Assembly (NCBI GenBank): GCA_022885665.1
Contig: JAGQDJ010000094.1
Span: 1 to 64,000, forward strand
Source of the DNA: Triops longicaudatus
Lineage: Eukaryota > Arthropoda > Branchiopoda > Notostraca > Triopsidae
Reading direction: 5' to 3'
DNA: 64,000 bases
Shown here: piece by piece, positions 10,986 through 25,644 of the stretch
Position numbering within the stretch: the first letter of the stretch is position 1
Layout of the letters: every line of letters starts with the position of its first letter
The notes under the pieces: model-generated
Database searches by the model: none
What the model saw: only the letters and a program-made list of their open reading frames with translations
Told to the model about the DNA's origin: nothing
Made by a program: the position numbers and the translations under genes

Positions 10986-13900
10986 CAAAGGAAAAAAAAA
11001 AAAAAAAAAAGGAGATCGGCTTCGGTCATCTCTCATGAAAGCCTATACGTTACTTTTTTGTCATTAGAACGCATTTCGTGAGGACAGACTTGTCCGACTT
11101 CGCTGTCGCTGTTGGGATACAATTAGTAACCCAGCACGCCAGGGAGCGTTCTACCAAACTTTAAGAGTCCGAATCATATACCAAATCACAGTACAGTAGT
11201 TGCTTGCAAGACAGCGAGTTGGTTTCCAATTATGTAATAAAAAACGGACAGAGTAAGGAAACTTATCTCTAGTTTCATTAGTGCTAGAAACTTCTCTTAA
11301 ATTGAAACTTTTTTAAAATCCAAAGTTCGGTTGAAATACAATGGAAAATTCCTAAATGTTTGCTTCCTGAACAAACGGCAACACCCTTAACCTCGAAAAT
11401 TCATTCATCAACGCCAGCTTAGGATCTTTAATATGAAAATGATTAGCCAACAGCAACAATAGGCATAATCCATTTGTTTCAATTTCGAATCACACAATGG
11501 AGGCCTAACTTGTAAAATAAATTTGCGAATGTGTAACCAATCCCTTATAAGGCATTTTGTCACAATATAAGAATATCCGTTCTTTAGCTAATCTGTGCAC
11601 ATAAATTACATAAGCCTGTCACGCTGCGATAAATAGGGGAATTCCTGAGTTTATGTTTATGGATACCGTAACGACCGCCAGCCTCCACTGAATACTCTTA
11701 CAGGCGTTTTTTTCTTTTTTTTTTTACCAGCGCAGGCCGGAGCCTATTGCTGGTGGTTTGTACATATAAACGTATTTACAATGTCACTATTTATTTTACA
11801 TGTACATTGATCTTATAGGCGTTTATCGAACCCTATCGCAAATGCGGAAACTGAAGTAAAGCCAAATGAGTTCCGTTTAAACGTAAAACCCATTCACTTA
11901 GGATCAAACAAGAGTAGCAAACAACACAAAATCAATACGTGAAACGACACTGAGTTTCTAGAACGTCAAGGAATCAAACACTCAGGTCATTGTGAACAAA
12001 CCTTTTCTTCAGATGAGAAATGCCTCATTTATAACTTGCATGGAAACTTTGACTTGTCATTAGCAACGTTACATTTTTAATTGCACGAAGAGGCGGCTGG
12101 CAACTGAAGCAGAAATAAGAGATAAATGTACTTAAGTGGAGCCATTTTCTGGGTCAGAAATGACATCACGGTGCAGACAATCTTTCGAGACTGATGAACC
12201 ACCAATGAGGACTTAACCAACCAAGCGAACACTTTTTCTTTTATTTAAGCATAAAACACACAACACGATACTATAAAGCTTGTTCATAACAATGGGATGA
12301 CTTTCATAGTTGTTGTAACTACGCTAGAATATAAGTGAGAGCAATGCAAATCAGTCGTCTTACAAATCGCAACACGTGACTTTAAAGTAGACGTGACAGT
12401 TTCAACGCAATCGAATTCACTCATATCTGCATACACAACCGAGAACTAATTTTCAACACCAGAATGCAGTGTATAGAAAATTCAAGAGTTCCTTTGTCTG
12501 TTATGAAGAAAAGCTTTAGCCAAGATCGAGGAGTCAGAAAAAAAGAAAATCTTGCAAATTAATACCCTTCCACGTGAAAGCCTCTGTACAAAGGAACACT
12601 GACAATATATTTTTGGTGAACGTTTTTGCACTTTTACAGCATATAAAAACCTTCATATTGTGACTATTCTTTCTTTGTTGGGCCTAAAAAGCACTACGTT
12701 TTCAAACCAGGGTAATTTATAATACACAAGTATAATAGCTATTTGACAGCTACACAGAGGCAATATTAAACCATCAACAGGCATATAACTATACTAGTAT
12801 TTATTTATTTTTAGTAAAACCGATTTTTATGCTAAACTCGAAGTCTAAAACTTGAGCAATAAAACTCAGTCTGCACATTATTTTACTACACCACAACATT
12901 AACAATTTTACGAAACTATGTAAAAAAATGAAAACTTTAGTGCCATCCTTTGAATCGGAGCTTGAATTTTTTCCCGTTTAAGCTCAAGGATGAATGGGTA
13001 TGACGTAAGACTGCACACCACCACTCGTGTTTTGCGTAGTTCACATAAAATGCTAGGGATCTTTAGGATGCTTTATACTGATCCACGAAAACCGAATAAA
13101 ATCGCAAAAAAGCCAACAAAAGTTTTCAAGCATCTCGCGTAAACATACTTCCCAAGGCTTAAGAGTTCTCATAATGACTTACTAACGTCTAACACCATAT
13201 GGTCTTTACCATCTTAAAATTCACAAAGAAAATTATGCTAAGGAAGGGTTTTTCGTTCTTTCCAGCTATACGACGCTGCATCGATAACAAAACTTCCTGC
13301 CTTCAATAAAAAGCTATAAAAGGCCTATACTAAGTTTTTGGATTCCTTCTTTATCATTATACGTTTTAATTCTTCCATTACTATTATTATTATAATTATT
13401 GTTTATTTTGAAGGCTCCGATACACACAGCTTACAGGATTATTAAAAAAAATATCCATCGCTTCCTCCGTCAACTAATAGCAGAGGGTGACTGAAGTGAA
13501 ATGGAAAATCTACATGAAGGTACGCCACAATACGATTAAATATCTTAAAATTTCTGACACAATACCACAACACGCATTTAGCTGATTTCGTTCGGCATCT
13601 GCTGCATTAGTTTGCCCAATTACCTTATTTCTGTACAGTAAAAAATGGCAAAAACTGCAAACATAGTTTACAAATTTCATAAGGCTTTTTCTAAGAAAAG
13701 ACCAAACTAATGCAGTTGACATTCTTAATAGCAACATTACCGTCTAAATCGTTTCCTTGATTCTTCAACCGTTTTTACACTATGATACCTTGATATTTTC
13801 CCCCACGTTGTTCTCCATTAAGGGGTTTGTGCATATCGGGGATTTGATCATTTTTTTAGTAGTGTAATGTTTTAATACTGTTAAATAATTTAATTATTTT

Positions 13901-15589
13901 TCGTAGGAGTGCAGTCCAAGACAAGTATTGATCTTCTTGGCTTAAATTCTCGTCACTTTCTATTTACATTTCTTGGTAGGTGAAAATGCTTGGACAAAGT
14001 GTCACTTCGCAACACTTTCCTCTAATGTCCCATTTACGAATCCGTTCTTTTATACTCCTGTCAGCCAAAAGCTTCTAGCACCCGTTCAAGAATTTGAGCA
14101 TTTTCGTGCGACAAGGCGATGTGTATCACTAAATTTTTTCTCCGGTATTCGAGTTATTAGGGAAATAAAAAAAGTAGCGAGAAGCATGCTACGAATGCAG
14201 AATCTGCAATAATCCGAGAGGAAAAACTGGCTTATTGGAGATTTTTGACAACTTCAAAGGGAAATATACGTAGCGAGTGTTGACGACGAGGAAATTGGGT
14301 AGTACACACTTTTTTTTCACATTTTCTACTGAAGTAAGTACGTGACCTTATATTGCGACCACCACTCGATAGGCATTATCTTAATTTCCCATTTCGTTAT
14401 ATTTTATACTTAAAGAGATCGAAAAGATTTCCACGACTGTCATCACAGACGCGCAGGGGCGACGTCATCAGTCCACTTAAAATAAAAAAAAAGCATTCGA
14501 AGGAAAAGGCAAGAAAAAAAAAGAAATCCTGGAAGTTTCCACGAAACGTTTTGAGAACACGCATTGAAGTACATTTTGTCCCAAAGTGATCCGATAACGT
14601 GATAACTAACTCAATTTCCTCACTGTCAACACGACCGAATCTTCCCGGAAACGCTGTCGTCCATTTCAAGCAAATCTGATTCCATACTTTCGTGACTTAC
14701 CTGTACTCAATAGTTCACGCGCCTTGTTATGATTACCAAAATCCAGTTCAATACGTGAAAACGAGAAAAAATTAAATAGAAAAAACTTAAATACTTAAAA
14801 TTTCATAGCTTTTCAGACTTAATTTCCTTAAAATTCTTACAAAACAAAAAAAAAAACGCTTTCTTTGTTATTTTATTTTTTGCACTCCACATTTTAAACG
14901 CCCCTGCATCTGACGATGTTTAATTAGTCGCGTAATTTGGTAATTAGACGGGAGACACTGATGTAATGAGACGCTATAATTAATATGTGTCGACAGTCAC
15001 GTTTTTCAACACTTTAAATTACAGGGATTCTTAATGTTATTTGTCTTCTCGTTAAGATAACTGCACCATTAGTCCCGCTTTACGTAAGGCATGCGTACCG
15101 CAACCCGCTTAATGCAAGGAGAAATTTGTACAATGTCTAAATGACAAATTCAAATGCGCAGTCTGCATTTTATAGACTGTAGTGTTATTTTTGTGTATGC
15201 ACTATTTAGTGCAACGCGTGGGATGTTGCGGAAAGTGGTACAATGTCGCCCGTAAGAACGCAGGACCTCACACAATACGCTGACGGCAAAAATTTATTGC
15301 ATCAACTGCACAGCTTGTCCAAACAAACAACGTGGTTTGGGTGTTTGCAACAAATATTACGTAAACATGGCCTACATAAAAGTTGGCTTGTCTGTGCTAC
15401 TATCTCCCTAATCCCTATTGTTACCAAGTTCAAAAGGAACGGTAATCCAAGCTAAGAAAATCGGTACACCGTGGAAGGCTTGCAAAACTCTTTACACAAC
15501 AAGTAACCACACACTGATTAAACAAAGCTTCCCTTAAAATATAAAAACAGATAATGAACTTTTGTCGACGCGCCGCACCTTTGAAAGCT

Positions 15590-15720
15590 TTTCAAAATAT
15601 TTAGATATTATAATATACATTAAAATATAATGTACTGTTTCATAGTATATAAATATTATATTTAATTATAATATAATAAATATTATAATATAGCACTGAA
15701 TTAATTATTACACTAATATT
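15590..15720. repeat. AT-rich palindromic tract
   Basis: Almost pure A/T with repeated AATATTATA/TATAATATT units on both strands, able to fold into hairpins. It has no coding content. It may be a decayed microsatellite. Confidence 0.6.
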
Positions 15721-18633
15721 CACTCATTATGTTACGCCTATTGTTGTACACATGTCCCTAATCAGTTATGTGTAAGGCTGGAGAAAATTTTTACATGCGC
15801 TGCAGAATTTTCCAATAACAAAGTTTCTAGGTAACCAAATTGTTCAATATGTCCAAAGTTCGACATTCCGGAAGCATTTAATGTGCATTCACACATGCAA
15901 GGACCTATCAATCTTCTCGGAAATTGAGGGCATTTTGTTATAGCCAGGCTTTACTACATTTTTCTATACATATTTTTGGCTACATTTTTAGAAAAGATAT
16001 TAAGTGCTATAGAGATATAGATCATTTGATTATAAGTGCTACAGATTTTATGGTATCTTATTTAAAAAATAGTTTATATGGTGTATTTAAGAATATTTTT
16101 AAAGGTACCTTAACCTTATCAAACACACCTTTTTTATGGAGTGACGGTCGGAGCGGTACTGAGAAAATATAGAAAATTCGAGAGAAATGTACCACACGTG
16201 GTCAATCAAGCTCAAATAATGAAGGTGACGTCACAACTTTTCGTTCCGCACGGCCAATGGTCAATAGCACAGGAAGTGAGAAAAACTCGCTCTCTCTTCT
16301 TTTCTTGGCCTTTACACCCCTCCTACCCCTAACAGTACACATTTGTAACCACACTTGTGGTTTTTGTTCCAGGGTGGCTCTGCCTTTCTCCCAAAACTTC
16401 CCTGTTCGTTCGTCAGATTTCAATACACCCAACAGCTTATTCTTCTTAGAAGAAACGGTCAGCCCGGTCATTTGCCCAAAGTCGATAACCGAGATTATGG
16501 TAAAAGGGACAAGTCGGCCAATTTCGAGAAGCTTGGGATACTCTTTTCTTGCAAATTGCTGTACGGTTTGAAAAATATTGCAAGTTGACATCTCCGAAAA
16601 ACGGGACATCTCGCGCTTTCACTTAAACAACTTTCTATTAAGCGCTAATGGAGTCGTGTAGTGAAGGAAAGGAGCTATTTTTTTTTTTTTTTAAAAAAGA
16701 AAAACTGTCAGCTTGAAAGGAATGGATTGGCTAGTTGTATATTGCATACGCCTTGTAAGCCAGTCAGGGTGACAAGGAGTAAAAATGTTCCAAATTTATA
16801 AGAGTGGAAATTCGGTTTTAACCGGAAAGATTTTTTAATGCTGCGATACCGATCTGGGGAAGGTCGTGAGTTGGGAAGTTTTTAAGTACTTTTGCAAGAG
16901 ATATTACGATCTTGTTAGTCGTCACTTTTAGGAGGCTGCGGAGGAAAAACTTTTAAAATAGAAAAAGGTGCCCGCAGGGCAAACTTCTTATTAACGCGAC
17001 AGAGATGCTAGAAAGGAATTTTAGGTCCGATAATAAGAGACGCTGCCTGCTTTTACGTGAAAGATAAGCAGTTACCCTTAAAGTAGCTTCACAAATGACA
17101 TAACTAAAATAGAAAAGAAGGGTAAAGCCAGTTTAGGTCAATCGACCAAAAATCCTAACGATACTTTTAAGAATGACCCATCACTTTAACAAAATCACTC
17201 CAACTCAACAGAACTCACATTCCTCTATTACGAAACAGTTTCTAGTATATTGTTTTCAAGTTTTCACATATAAAACTCTAAAAAGGAAGATTCTGGCTTA
17301 AAGAAAACTTGAAAAGTATCAATAAACTGTAATTTAATATAAGGTTTTTCTCAATAAGATTTAATCAAGATAATGTTTACTACTTTACGCTTTATTTAGT
17401 AATTAAAATGAAACTACTAACTCACCTTGAATTGATGGCTAAATGAACAGGAAACACGACAAAAACAACGAAGACAGACACCAACTTACACCCAAGACGC
17501 CATATTTAAAGGTGAGTCACTTAACTTCCAGGAGTCGCTGCCTTTCAAGGAGCGCGCATTTTGAAATTAAAAGCACCAAGGTTGTTACATTGCATCGCTG
17601 GAATGAAGTTGTGCATATTTCTGCACGCCAAGCCCTAACAATACAATTAATTGCGTGTAAAGCTCTCATCCAATATTCCTTAATCTTCTTTGTTAAGCCT
17701 ATAATACAGTGTAAAAGCAACTTTCGTGATATGATGTAATTTGCACCATACAGCGGCGGTGCGCCTGAAAAGGGTAGTTGGGGTCCTAAATCACATTTAG
17801 GGCTAGGGATCGGTCATAGGTTAATCCGCCTTGGAAAAAAAAAAGGGTTCAGAAGCTGAAGTATACAATTCCATATCGCTTCGTCGCAGCAGGTTATAGA
17901 TTATTTAAAAAAAAAAAGCACCGGTTGGAATTGCACGTGCAAGAGATACATGATTTGAAATTGGGCAGAAGAATTCTTTCGCAATTTAACTTGAACTTTG
18001 CAAGTTTATTCTAGCATAGTTATTATAGCACTGAACGTGGTAGCACCTCTTCCAAACTTATTCTATGTTCACCTTCTTTTGCTTTTCACTGCCTACGAAT
18101 GCAGTACTTAATTTTTCGACAGGGTTTGGGTGGGTCAGTTTCCTTTCCTAAGGGATTACGATGAACTGGGAAATGTTCGTAATGGCCCTAGTAACATCTG
18201 CTGTGACAGGATTTGGCATATAAGGGAACAGGGCGATGTTGCTCAGAAGTTCTCTTACCGAACCCTTTTACTCAGGTCTCCAGGATTCAAGATTGTATCT
18301 TCGACCGGAATTGCGTGGAAAAAAAAACTCATTCTCTACACTCTTTACGTAACACGAGACAGCATTCTGTTGTAGGAAAGGTATATATTTTACATAGCGA
18401 ATAATGACAAACACGAACTGCCACAGGAATCATGTAAGGCGGAGGGGGTTAGATAGTCCCGAAAACACACTTAATACAAGTAGAAGCTAGGCCAAAAGCG
18501 ATGTACTTCTTTTTCTTTTCATAGAAAGACTGTCACCAGAAATGTTTGATATCAGCTATAAGTCAAAGAAAGCTTGACACTCCTATAAGACCCAAGTGTG
18601 AAACTTGTACAATTTTCTCATTAAAAGCTTCGA

Positions 18634-20742
18634 TTAAATAGCATCAATATCCACGTCATCTTCTTCCTCTTCCTCATTTACAGCATTTGATACGGGAGCA
18701 GGTTTACGCTGCTCTTTCAACGGCGAAGCTTTGGCGCGATCGTCATACTCAATCTGGAAATAATGCAACACATGCAAATATGTAGTATTGTTTCAAAAAA
18801 TAATAAGGAATAATAATAAAAATTGTCACCAAGTTAATTCTATGTAAATGTTTAGTCTAAAAACAAATAAAATAAGATTGCAGAATACTGAAAGAAAATA
18901 TAAAAAATAGAATAAATAAATAAGACATTAATAGCAAACCATAAATAATAGTAAAAGAATGTGGCAAAAATAACATCACGAACGATAACGTACTTCCAGG
19001 TCAGAATCTTCTTCGTCAGAGTCCGACTCCTCTTCTTCCGCTTCCTTGAGCCACTTGATAAAAGCTTCTGCCTTCCCATGGATTTCAGCACTCAATTCCT
19101 TGCTGACATACTTGCGGCTAGGCTTTGCGCCCCATTCCAACAACACTTCTTCATCCACGATATCCGAGTCGTACAAGAACTAAAGAAACAGGCTCATTAA
19201 GGAATTGTTACGACCATTCCGGACACTAGTTACCTTCAGAATATGCGTGACCTTGGGAAGCAAGGCTTGTTGATGGAGCTGGATCACGCATTCCACACCG
19301 CCAATTAAAGCCTTTTGAGCTTTCGCATTGCCATGGGTAAACCGGAGCAGCAACACACGGTGCGTCTTAATCTACGTCATATGAACAAGAATCTTACTTA
19401 AAGCCACCGCCATTAGAAAAAGTTTTTCAAATGGTTAAAAGCTTGGTAAAGCGTCAGAGTCTGCCTTAGGTTTTAATTCCGCAGCGTGTTAATCTTGGAA
19501 ACCTGTTTTCATCAGTATCGCCTATCGCTTCACTGAAGGGATAGCAAGGTTACATTAAAGTAACATGATGTTACTTATAGAAATAACCAGTACCGAACAC
19601 CAAAAGCCCCACTTTTCTCCCAATTTACCCAAAACCAAAAGCGTGGTTAAATGAACAAGCTAATCAAATCGGAAAACCGCATAAACCTTGCTCCCCCCTT
19701 TTCCAAATCTCATGCCAATCCTAAATCTCGTACCTGGCTCAAGATATTCTCATCAAACAGAAGCTCAGATAAGACAAGCGGAGCTTTATCCTTGACATCC
19801 AATCGCTCAGCTTCTTGCGCCAATTCCTTATCCATGCCCGTCTGGCGAATATCTTTCAAACGTCGCTGGACAAAGTCGTAAAAGATATCCACGCGCTCCT
19901 TTTCGGTCTTTTCCAGGTCGTCGGAGATGGTCAAGCCCTTGGCACCGGATGTTAAATCTTCCATACGAGCTTTCACCGCGGCTTCGCTCACATCTTCGCC
20001 CCAATCATCATCATCCTCTTTGCCGTTCTACAGAAGCCAACCAAAAATCCTTTCTGAATTACACCCGCATCTTTTAAGGATTCACCAAACTGCCTTACGT
20101 TAATTTCCGGATCAGGGCCCCAGTCTTCATCTTCCGATTCATTTTTGGGCGAGCCTGAACCTGTCTCTTCTCCTTTCCTGCGTTTGCCTTTTTTCCCTTC
20201 GGTGAGAGAGGCGCCTTGAGCAGCGGGATTCACCTCGGGTGGATTCTTCAGGATGAACGTTGTCAACTTATGGCGCATATCCAATTGTCCTTGGTAGCCA
20301 CAGGCCTTGCAGGATTGTCCAATCACGCCTTTCTTGGCATTGACCAGCAGAACGGTTTCGGGATTATCGCAACCCGGACAGAGCACAAACTTCTTAATGA
20401 AGCCATCCAACATGCTTTGGAGCTTGGAAGCGTCATGGGCGCCGTTGACGATGAAGCGATCGTTCTTGAAATCAAACTGAGTCTGCGCGCCCAATTCGCA
20501 ACCAAAGTACTTGGTAGGATCTGATAAAACAAGAATCAAGATGTAAAGTTATTAAGTTTCAACAGAAACATGTAATGGATCTTACAAGTAGCGGGCCTTC
20601 CCAAAGCTTTTGCGATATCGGCCATGTTTACAATGACAGTTTTGATACCATTGCCTTTGCCTTCCACTTTGGCAAGCAGCCTGGGCATCTTGTAACGGTA
20701 AAACGCATCCGAAACATTCCTGTTCACGTTGTACGAACCCAT
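18634..20742 (-). CDS. eIF5: Eukaryotic translation initiation factor 5
   Basis: Exons 20742-20586, 20520-20099, 20027-19734, 19371-19234, 19179-18994 and 18753-18634 join in phase to 438 residues (human eIF5 has 431). eIF5 is the GTPase-activating protein for eIF2 in the 43S preinitiation complex. The N-terminal domain carries the arginine finger in FYRYKMPR (Arg16, equal to human Arg15) and a four-cysteine zinc ribbon (CPGC...CKAC). A charged linker with two DWG motifs follows. The C-terminal W2/HEAT domain (about 230-400) binds eIF2-beta and eIF3 and ends with acidic and aromatic boxes, including FIKWLKEAEEEE. The extreme tail, VDIDAI, matches the human tail. All key residues are present. 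The neighbour upstream on the opposite strand is ZNF622, another translation-related gene, 3.6 kb away. Confidence 0.96.
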
Positions 20743-23700
20743 TTTCGGTCCGAGTTAGGATTCCACGTGCCAATCCACGAGTTTCAAAACCAAAAGCTTT
20801 CTTTTCCTGTGAGCTCTTGCTGGATCGGTTTTCAAACTTTTGTCAAGGTAAAGCTATGCGTTGAATGACGATGCCCGGAATGAAGATAAATTTCAGTAAT
20901 AAGTTGGTAAAAACGTTAAGCTTGGTCTCAAGAAGTGCCAGACAGCTTCGATTTCCAATGACGACGACTGCTAAATTTTGACCCTCTGGAAAACACAAAA
21001 CAAAAAAAAAACATTAATACTATTCAGGACTTCTTTCCTTAAAAGCTGAAGCTTCCAACACCACGGGCGACAAAAAAGAAAAAAAAAATCAGCCCCCAAA
21101 TTATTAAGTGGTTACTACCTTAAAACAACAAAGTTAACGTAAAAACGCAAGCACCCACAATGCCACAATGACGGGTTGAACCAGTACGCAAATCAAGGCA
21201 GTGTCCAAACCGCAAACGTGTCAAATTTGGCAAGCTCGCGTTGCTGATGACCCGGGTCACCGTGGTAGCGCATTACCCAACCTCGATCTGACCTAACCAT
21301 CGGTAAGGTACGGGGTCGGTTAGTTCACAAAGCCACAAAAACACGCGGAGTTGGAGAAACAAGAAACAGAATATCACTTTTAATTAAGCTCAGCAAAACC
21401 TGTCATCGCCACGTAAACTCGTTTCGTCCCATTAGTGAAATTGGATTTCAAAGTTTACGTTCGACTTAATTATTTACCCCGGAATAGTAACGATCGTACA
21501 CAAGACGTCCTTCTCTAATAACTCTCTCCTACCTTGTTTTTGTTTGCCCAACTTCCACAACAAAACGTAACAAACCACATGAAAAGCTATAAGCTGCGCC
21601 AACGCGTTCTACTCATCCTCCCCCACAACATCCCTCATTAACCGCAATTCAAAGGGTTTCGGCAAAACAGGACCTTACCTATGGCTGTTGTGTTGTCTAT
21701 GCTTGTGCTCCCACATGCACCTGATAACCGCAGGATAATTTGTTTCGCTCGTGGGGCCTACGCAGAGCCCGATATTATCACCAAGTGGAAAAATTTCTAG
21801 AAAAATAAGAAATACAATAATTAAATCTTGCAAATTCGTCACTGAGAACACAAAATTTCGTTAAACCAGCAATAACGACAATAACTCTCGGTGGATGTGG
21901 ACGAGACTCCCACGAGAAATCATATCCATTACAGGCACTCAAAAGTTATTTACTATTTAAGTGGGATTATAAACATTTTTTTTCGTGCGGTTTGCCAACT
22001 ACGCTATTGTATAGTGAGATAATATAGGTTTTTAAAGAGAAAGGAGGATCAACGTGTTAGTTTATACCAATACAGCTGATAACAAAAATTGTCATTGACA
22101 AGATAATTTCCAAGTGCCAGAATTTTTAAAGTACGAAATCTCAAAAATTACTGTCACAAAATTACTTTATCGATATTCTAGCGTTCGCTCCCAATGAAAG
22201 AAAACGTATCCCGGTATTGGATTCTGGATAGACGACACGGTGTGTTTGATATACCTGAACATGCTCGTACAAGAACGAGGTCCTAACTTAGGCAACTACT
22301 GGTATCAGCTAGATAGGACTGCATGAAAGGGCCCTGAAGGCAAGTAACTTGTGATTGACTTTCGCTTCGCTAAGAAACTAAGCAACAGGTGCAGCTATTC
22401 GTTCCTCATTGCCGTCACTGGGTCAATACCGCAAGGGAAGCAGCGTTAACTTCCCCTGCGTCACTAGGCAAAAAAGAAAGCATGGCATCCATGACAACAT
22501 GCTTCTGTTCAATCCCAACAGCTACCTACAAGACGCCTACATCGAATGCATAATTTTCAAGAAAATATCCAATTAAACTCCTAAACAATAAAAAGAAATT
22601 GAATACAGACTTAATCCCACGAGATAACAACTGGAACTTGCGATATAAGGTAATTCCTCACTAAGCAAATTGCACCTGGAAAGTTTCCGAGCCTAATTCT
22701 ACACTGCGCAATTTGGTTTTGTAGACCGACAATAGTTTCGCAATGGGAGGTAATAATAATTCATGTATTTGTTGGAAGAAAACATAAACACAAAGTTGTT
22801 GTAACGGAAGTTGCAGTTTTAGTCCAACAATCAGACCTTCGATTTATTTGCATATCCAGTCTCGAAAGCATAAAAGCTACTCGGAAAAATTGCACGTGCG
22901 AATTTTCGCTTTATCAGACAAATTATTGAAAATTCTAGTCCGAAACATCAATCTTTTGCGCAGTGCAAAATAATTTAAATTATATTAAAATAACAATAAT
23001 ATGATAGGAAAATGAGAGAATTTGAGTTTCACGTAATGAAGCGTTGCTACGTGACAACTTGTCAAAAATAGCGGTTTCTCAACGATAATATTAAAACAAA
23101 ACAAAAGAAAACGTGCCTGAGATTAAACTCACATGGAAAACTAGCATGAATATTCACACCAATGCAAATTCTGAGACATGATAAGACTTGTGTCATCTTT
23201 GGACCCGTCTCGTTTCAAACAAAGTAAACTATTCAGCTTCGTCCAGATTTCTTTTTTTGTCGAGGTAATTTGTTCAGTTTGTTTTGGTTCAACTGGCTAG
23301 TTGCCAGTAACCTAAAATTAAACAAGTGCATATCGCTCCCTGAACTGGTTTTCTTCCAAAAGACTTAGTTCAAACAGCGACAGAGAGCTACAAATAAATT
23401 AAATGACCTGACGGGAAGTCCGTCATAACAAGTTCAAACATGTTTCCCGTTTTTTGCCACGTCGAACGAAAGTTACGTCAGCCATGCATACTTTTGAGGA
23501 TAAAAAAATGGCTTAAATTAGAGGACTCACCTGATTGGTTATACAAAGTCATATAAAAAAAGGTGATCGCCCGAGAAGGGACTTGCTGTAAATTGCAGAA
23601 GCAAGGGTGTCCAATATCGCCTGCTCACTACGTCGCGCTATACGTGTCCAATGGCGGACTGATGGAAGGAAATGAGATGAAATGACCTTCGCCTGTGGTG

Positions 23701-24337
23701 AGGAAAATTTTAATATTGAAAGCTAGTTTTTTATTTTTAAAATTAAAAGACAAGCATTAAAGATAAAAATGTTAACTTACTGGGTACAATTCAAAAGAAA
23801 CTTAGCTATAAAAAGGTTCCAAACTACAGGCCCTTAGCGCAAAGAAGTAACACACACTCTGCAAGGAAGCGACGTGGATCTAATCCTGGAGCACTGAGCC
23901 CCAACGATGTTTCTAAGCAGGATTTTTCGTGGTTGGTAGTTCTTTCCGTAGAATGTAATAAGTTCCTTTCACTTTAGCTCCCTGGACTGGGTTTGGTAGC
24001 TCTGCACTCTAGGGAAAAGTGTAGCTTTTCTAAATGATGAACTAGAAATACTTCAAACGATGATTTCATGAAAAACTTAACTATTTTTTAAACTCAAAAT
24101 CTTTCATCAATTATTGGACTTAACTTCTAATAATCTTCAAGAAATTTTTCAGTAAATTATTTAGTGACAAATATATATTTTACGTCTACACAAGAATAGC
24201 AAAGAGGCTCACGATTCAAAACTTACGTGGTCCACTCATGTTGCAAAACGAACTTCTCACGTGTACTGGTGGATCTTGGGTTTCATAAGAATCAGAAACC
24301 AAGATAGTAAAAGGCTGTGCCTTTGTCATATATTAAG
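20743..24337. other. Non-coding region between divergent eIF5 and ZNF622 genes
   Basis: No gene is recognised. It must hold the promoters of both flanking genes. A GC-richer patch at about 21200-21360 contains a perfect 12-base palindrome TGACCCGGGTCA at 21248-21259 and may be the eIF5 promoter region. The ZNF622 5' UTR appears to end at 24337 (AAG followed by GTAAGG). The rest is AT-rich and I see nothing else in it. Confidence 0.5.
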
Positions 24338-24444
24338 GTAAGGTTTTCTCGCTCAATTTATGCTAAAACTTAACGTTTGAGTTAATTTTGATGCACGAAT
24401 TTTAAACTAAATATGTTAATTCGAGTTGTTTGTCTTCTTAGATC

Positions 24445-25644
24445 ATGTCGTTTACGTGTATTACATGTCACGTCGCCTTCAAGGAGGCCGACATTCAGAG
24501 AGAGCATTACAAAACAGATTGGCATCGTTATAATTTAAAGAGGAAAGTGGCCGCATTACCTCCCGTGACTGCCGAAGCTTTCCAGCAGCGAGTTTTAGCT
24601 CACCGAGCCCAAGCAGCGGAGCTCGAAGTAGCCAATTCCTCGACCCATTACTGCGAAGCATGCGGGAAGAAATTTACAACCGTGAAATCGTACGAGAATC
24701 ATGTGAGCTCGAAAAAGCACCAAGAAAATCTTCTGAAACCTCGCCGTCAAATGTCGGCTCCGAAAACAATGGAAGAGCCTAGTATAGATCAAGAAATGGA
24801 CGATAGCGAGGAAATGGAAGAAGTCGATTCCGACGAGTGGGAAGATGACGAAGGCGAGCCTATTCCTGTTAATGAATGCTTGTTTTGCCCACAAAAAAGC
24901 GCTGACATGGAAGCTAATTTGAAACACATGACACTGGCCCATTCGTTCTTCATTCCCGATGCAGAGTACGTGACCGATTTGGAAGGGTTACTAGGCTATT
25001 TGGGTGAGAAAGTCGGCAAAGGTCACATCTGCCTCTGGTGCGGGCATTACGGAAGGCAATTCTTCTCCGTGGAAGCCACGCAGAAACATATGGTCGATAA
25101 AGGCCATTGCAAAATTTATCACGAAGCGGAAACACTTCTCGAATACGAAGATTTCTATGATTATTCCACCAGTTACCCTGATGGTGAAACCGGCAATGCG
25201 AACGAAGAAATCGATCTGGAAAAATTGGAAGATACCGGGTACCAGTTAACATTGCCTTCCGGAGCTGTCATCGGCCACCGCTCGCTTGCTCGCTATTACA
25301 AGTATAATTCTTACATCTGGCAACAAATTTGGTTGGTCTTTATCTTGCACTTCTTTTTTACGCAGACAAAAGCTTGATCCGAATCCCAGGCCTGTTCCTC
25401 GAGCCATTCCATCAGCCTTGTACCAGTTTAAGGCGCTGGGCTGGACTTCCTCTACCAAGGAATCGGCGGCAATGTAACTGATATATCCGCTTAGTGTCAA
25501 ACTCTTGTTTAATTCGACTATTTTTGTCATAGGAAAGCGAGGGATATCAAATTTATGCGAAATGTCATCTCCAAACATCAGATGCAGCTAGGCTTGAAAG
25601 GAAATCGGTTGCAGAAGCATTTCCGTCGTCAAGTCGATTGTTAA
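24445..25644 (+). CDS. ZNF622: ZNF622/REI1-type zinc-finger 60S ribosome maturation factor
   Basis: Exons 24445-25301, 25366-25473 and 25533-25644 join in phase to 358 residues. REI1/ZNF622 proteins act in the cytoplasm to recycle shuttling export factors from the pre-60S subunit. C2H2-type fingers start at residue 5 (CITC...H...H), about 70 (CEACGKKF...H...H), about 147 (CLFC...H...H) and about 197 (CLWCG...H...H). An acidic linker of D/E residues lies at about 112-140. The typical block with LPSGAVIGHRSLARYYK, LYQFKALGW and the basic tail GLKGNRLQKHFRRQ follows. It is shorter than human ZNF622 (477) because the linkers are short. The start is the first ATG, three bases after a likely 5' UTR intron (24338-24441, GTAAGG...TTCTTAG). 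A poly-A signal lies at 25757. Confidence 0.95.

Larger units (their letters stand above)
9542..18633. other. Long non-coding stretch between kinesin light chain and eIF5
   Basis: I recognise no protein gene in these 9 kb. The first non-coding exon and promoter of kinesin light chain must lie here, since its coding exon begins at a splice acceptor. The best candidate is the locally CG-rich patch at about 10760-10985. AT-rich and palindromic DNA lies at 15590-15720 and poly-A/T runs at about 10990 and 16677. Open frames at 16202-16609 and 17443-17739 show no family resemblance. Confidence 0.5.

Noticed and set aside
16202..16609. Minus-strand frame of 135 codons, with an overlapping plus-strand frame
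   Set aside because: Both strands are open over the same bases, there is no family resemblance and no splice context.
24595..24942. Minus-strand frame of 115 codons
   Set aside because: It is antisense to the ZNF622 coding exon and shows no domain.
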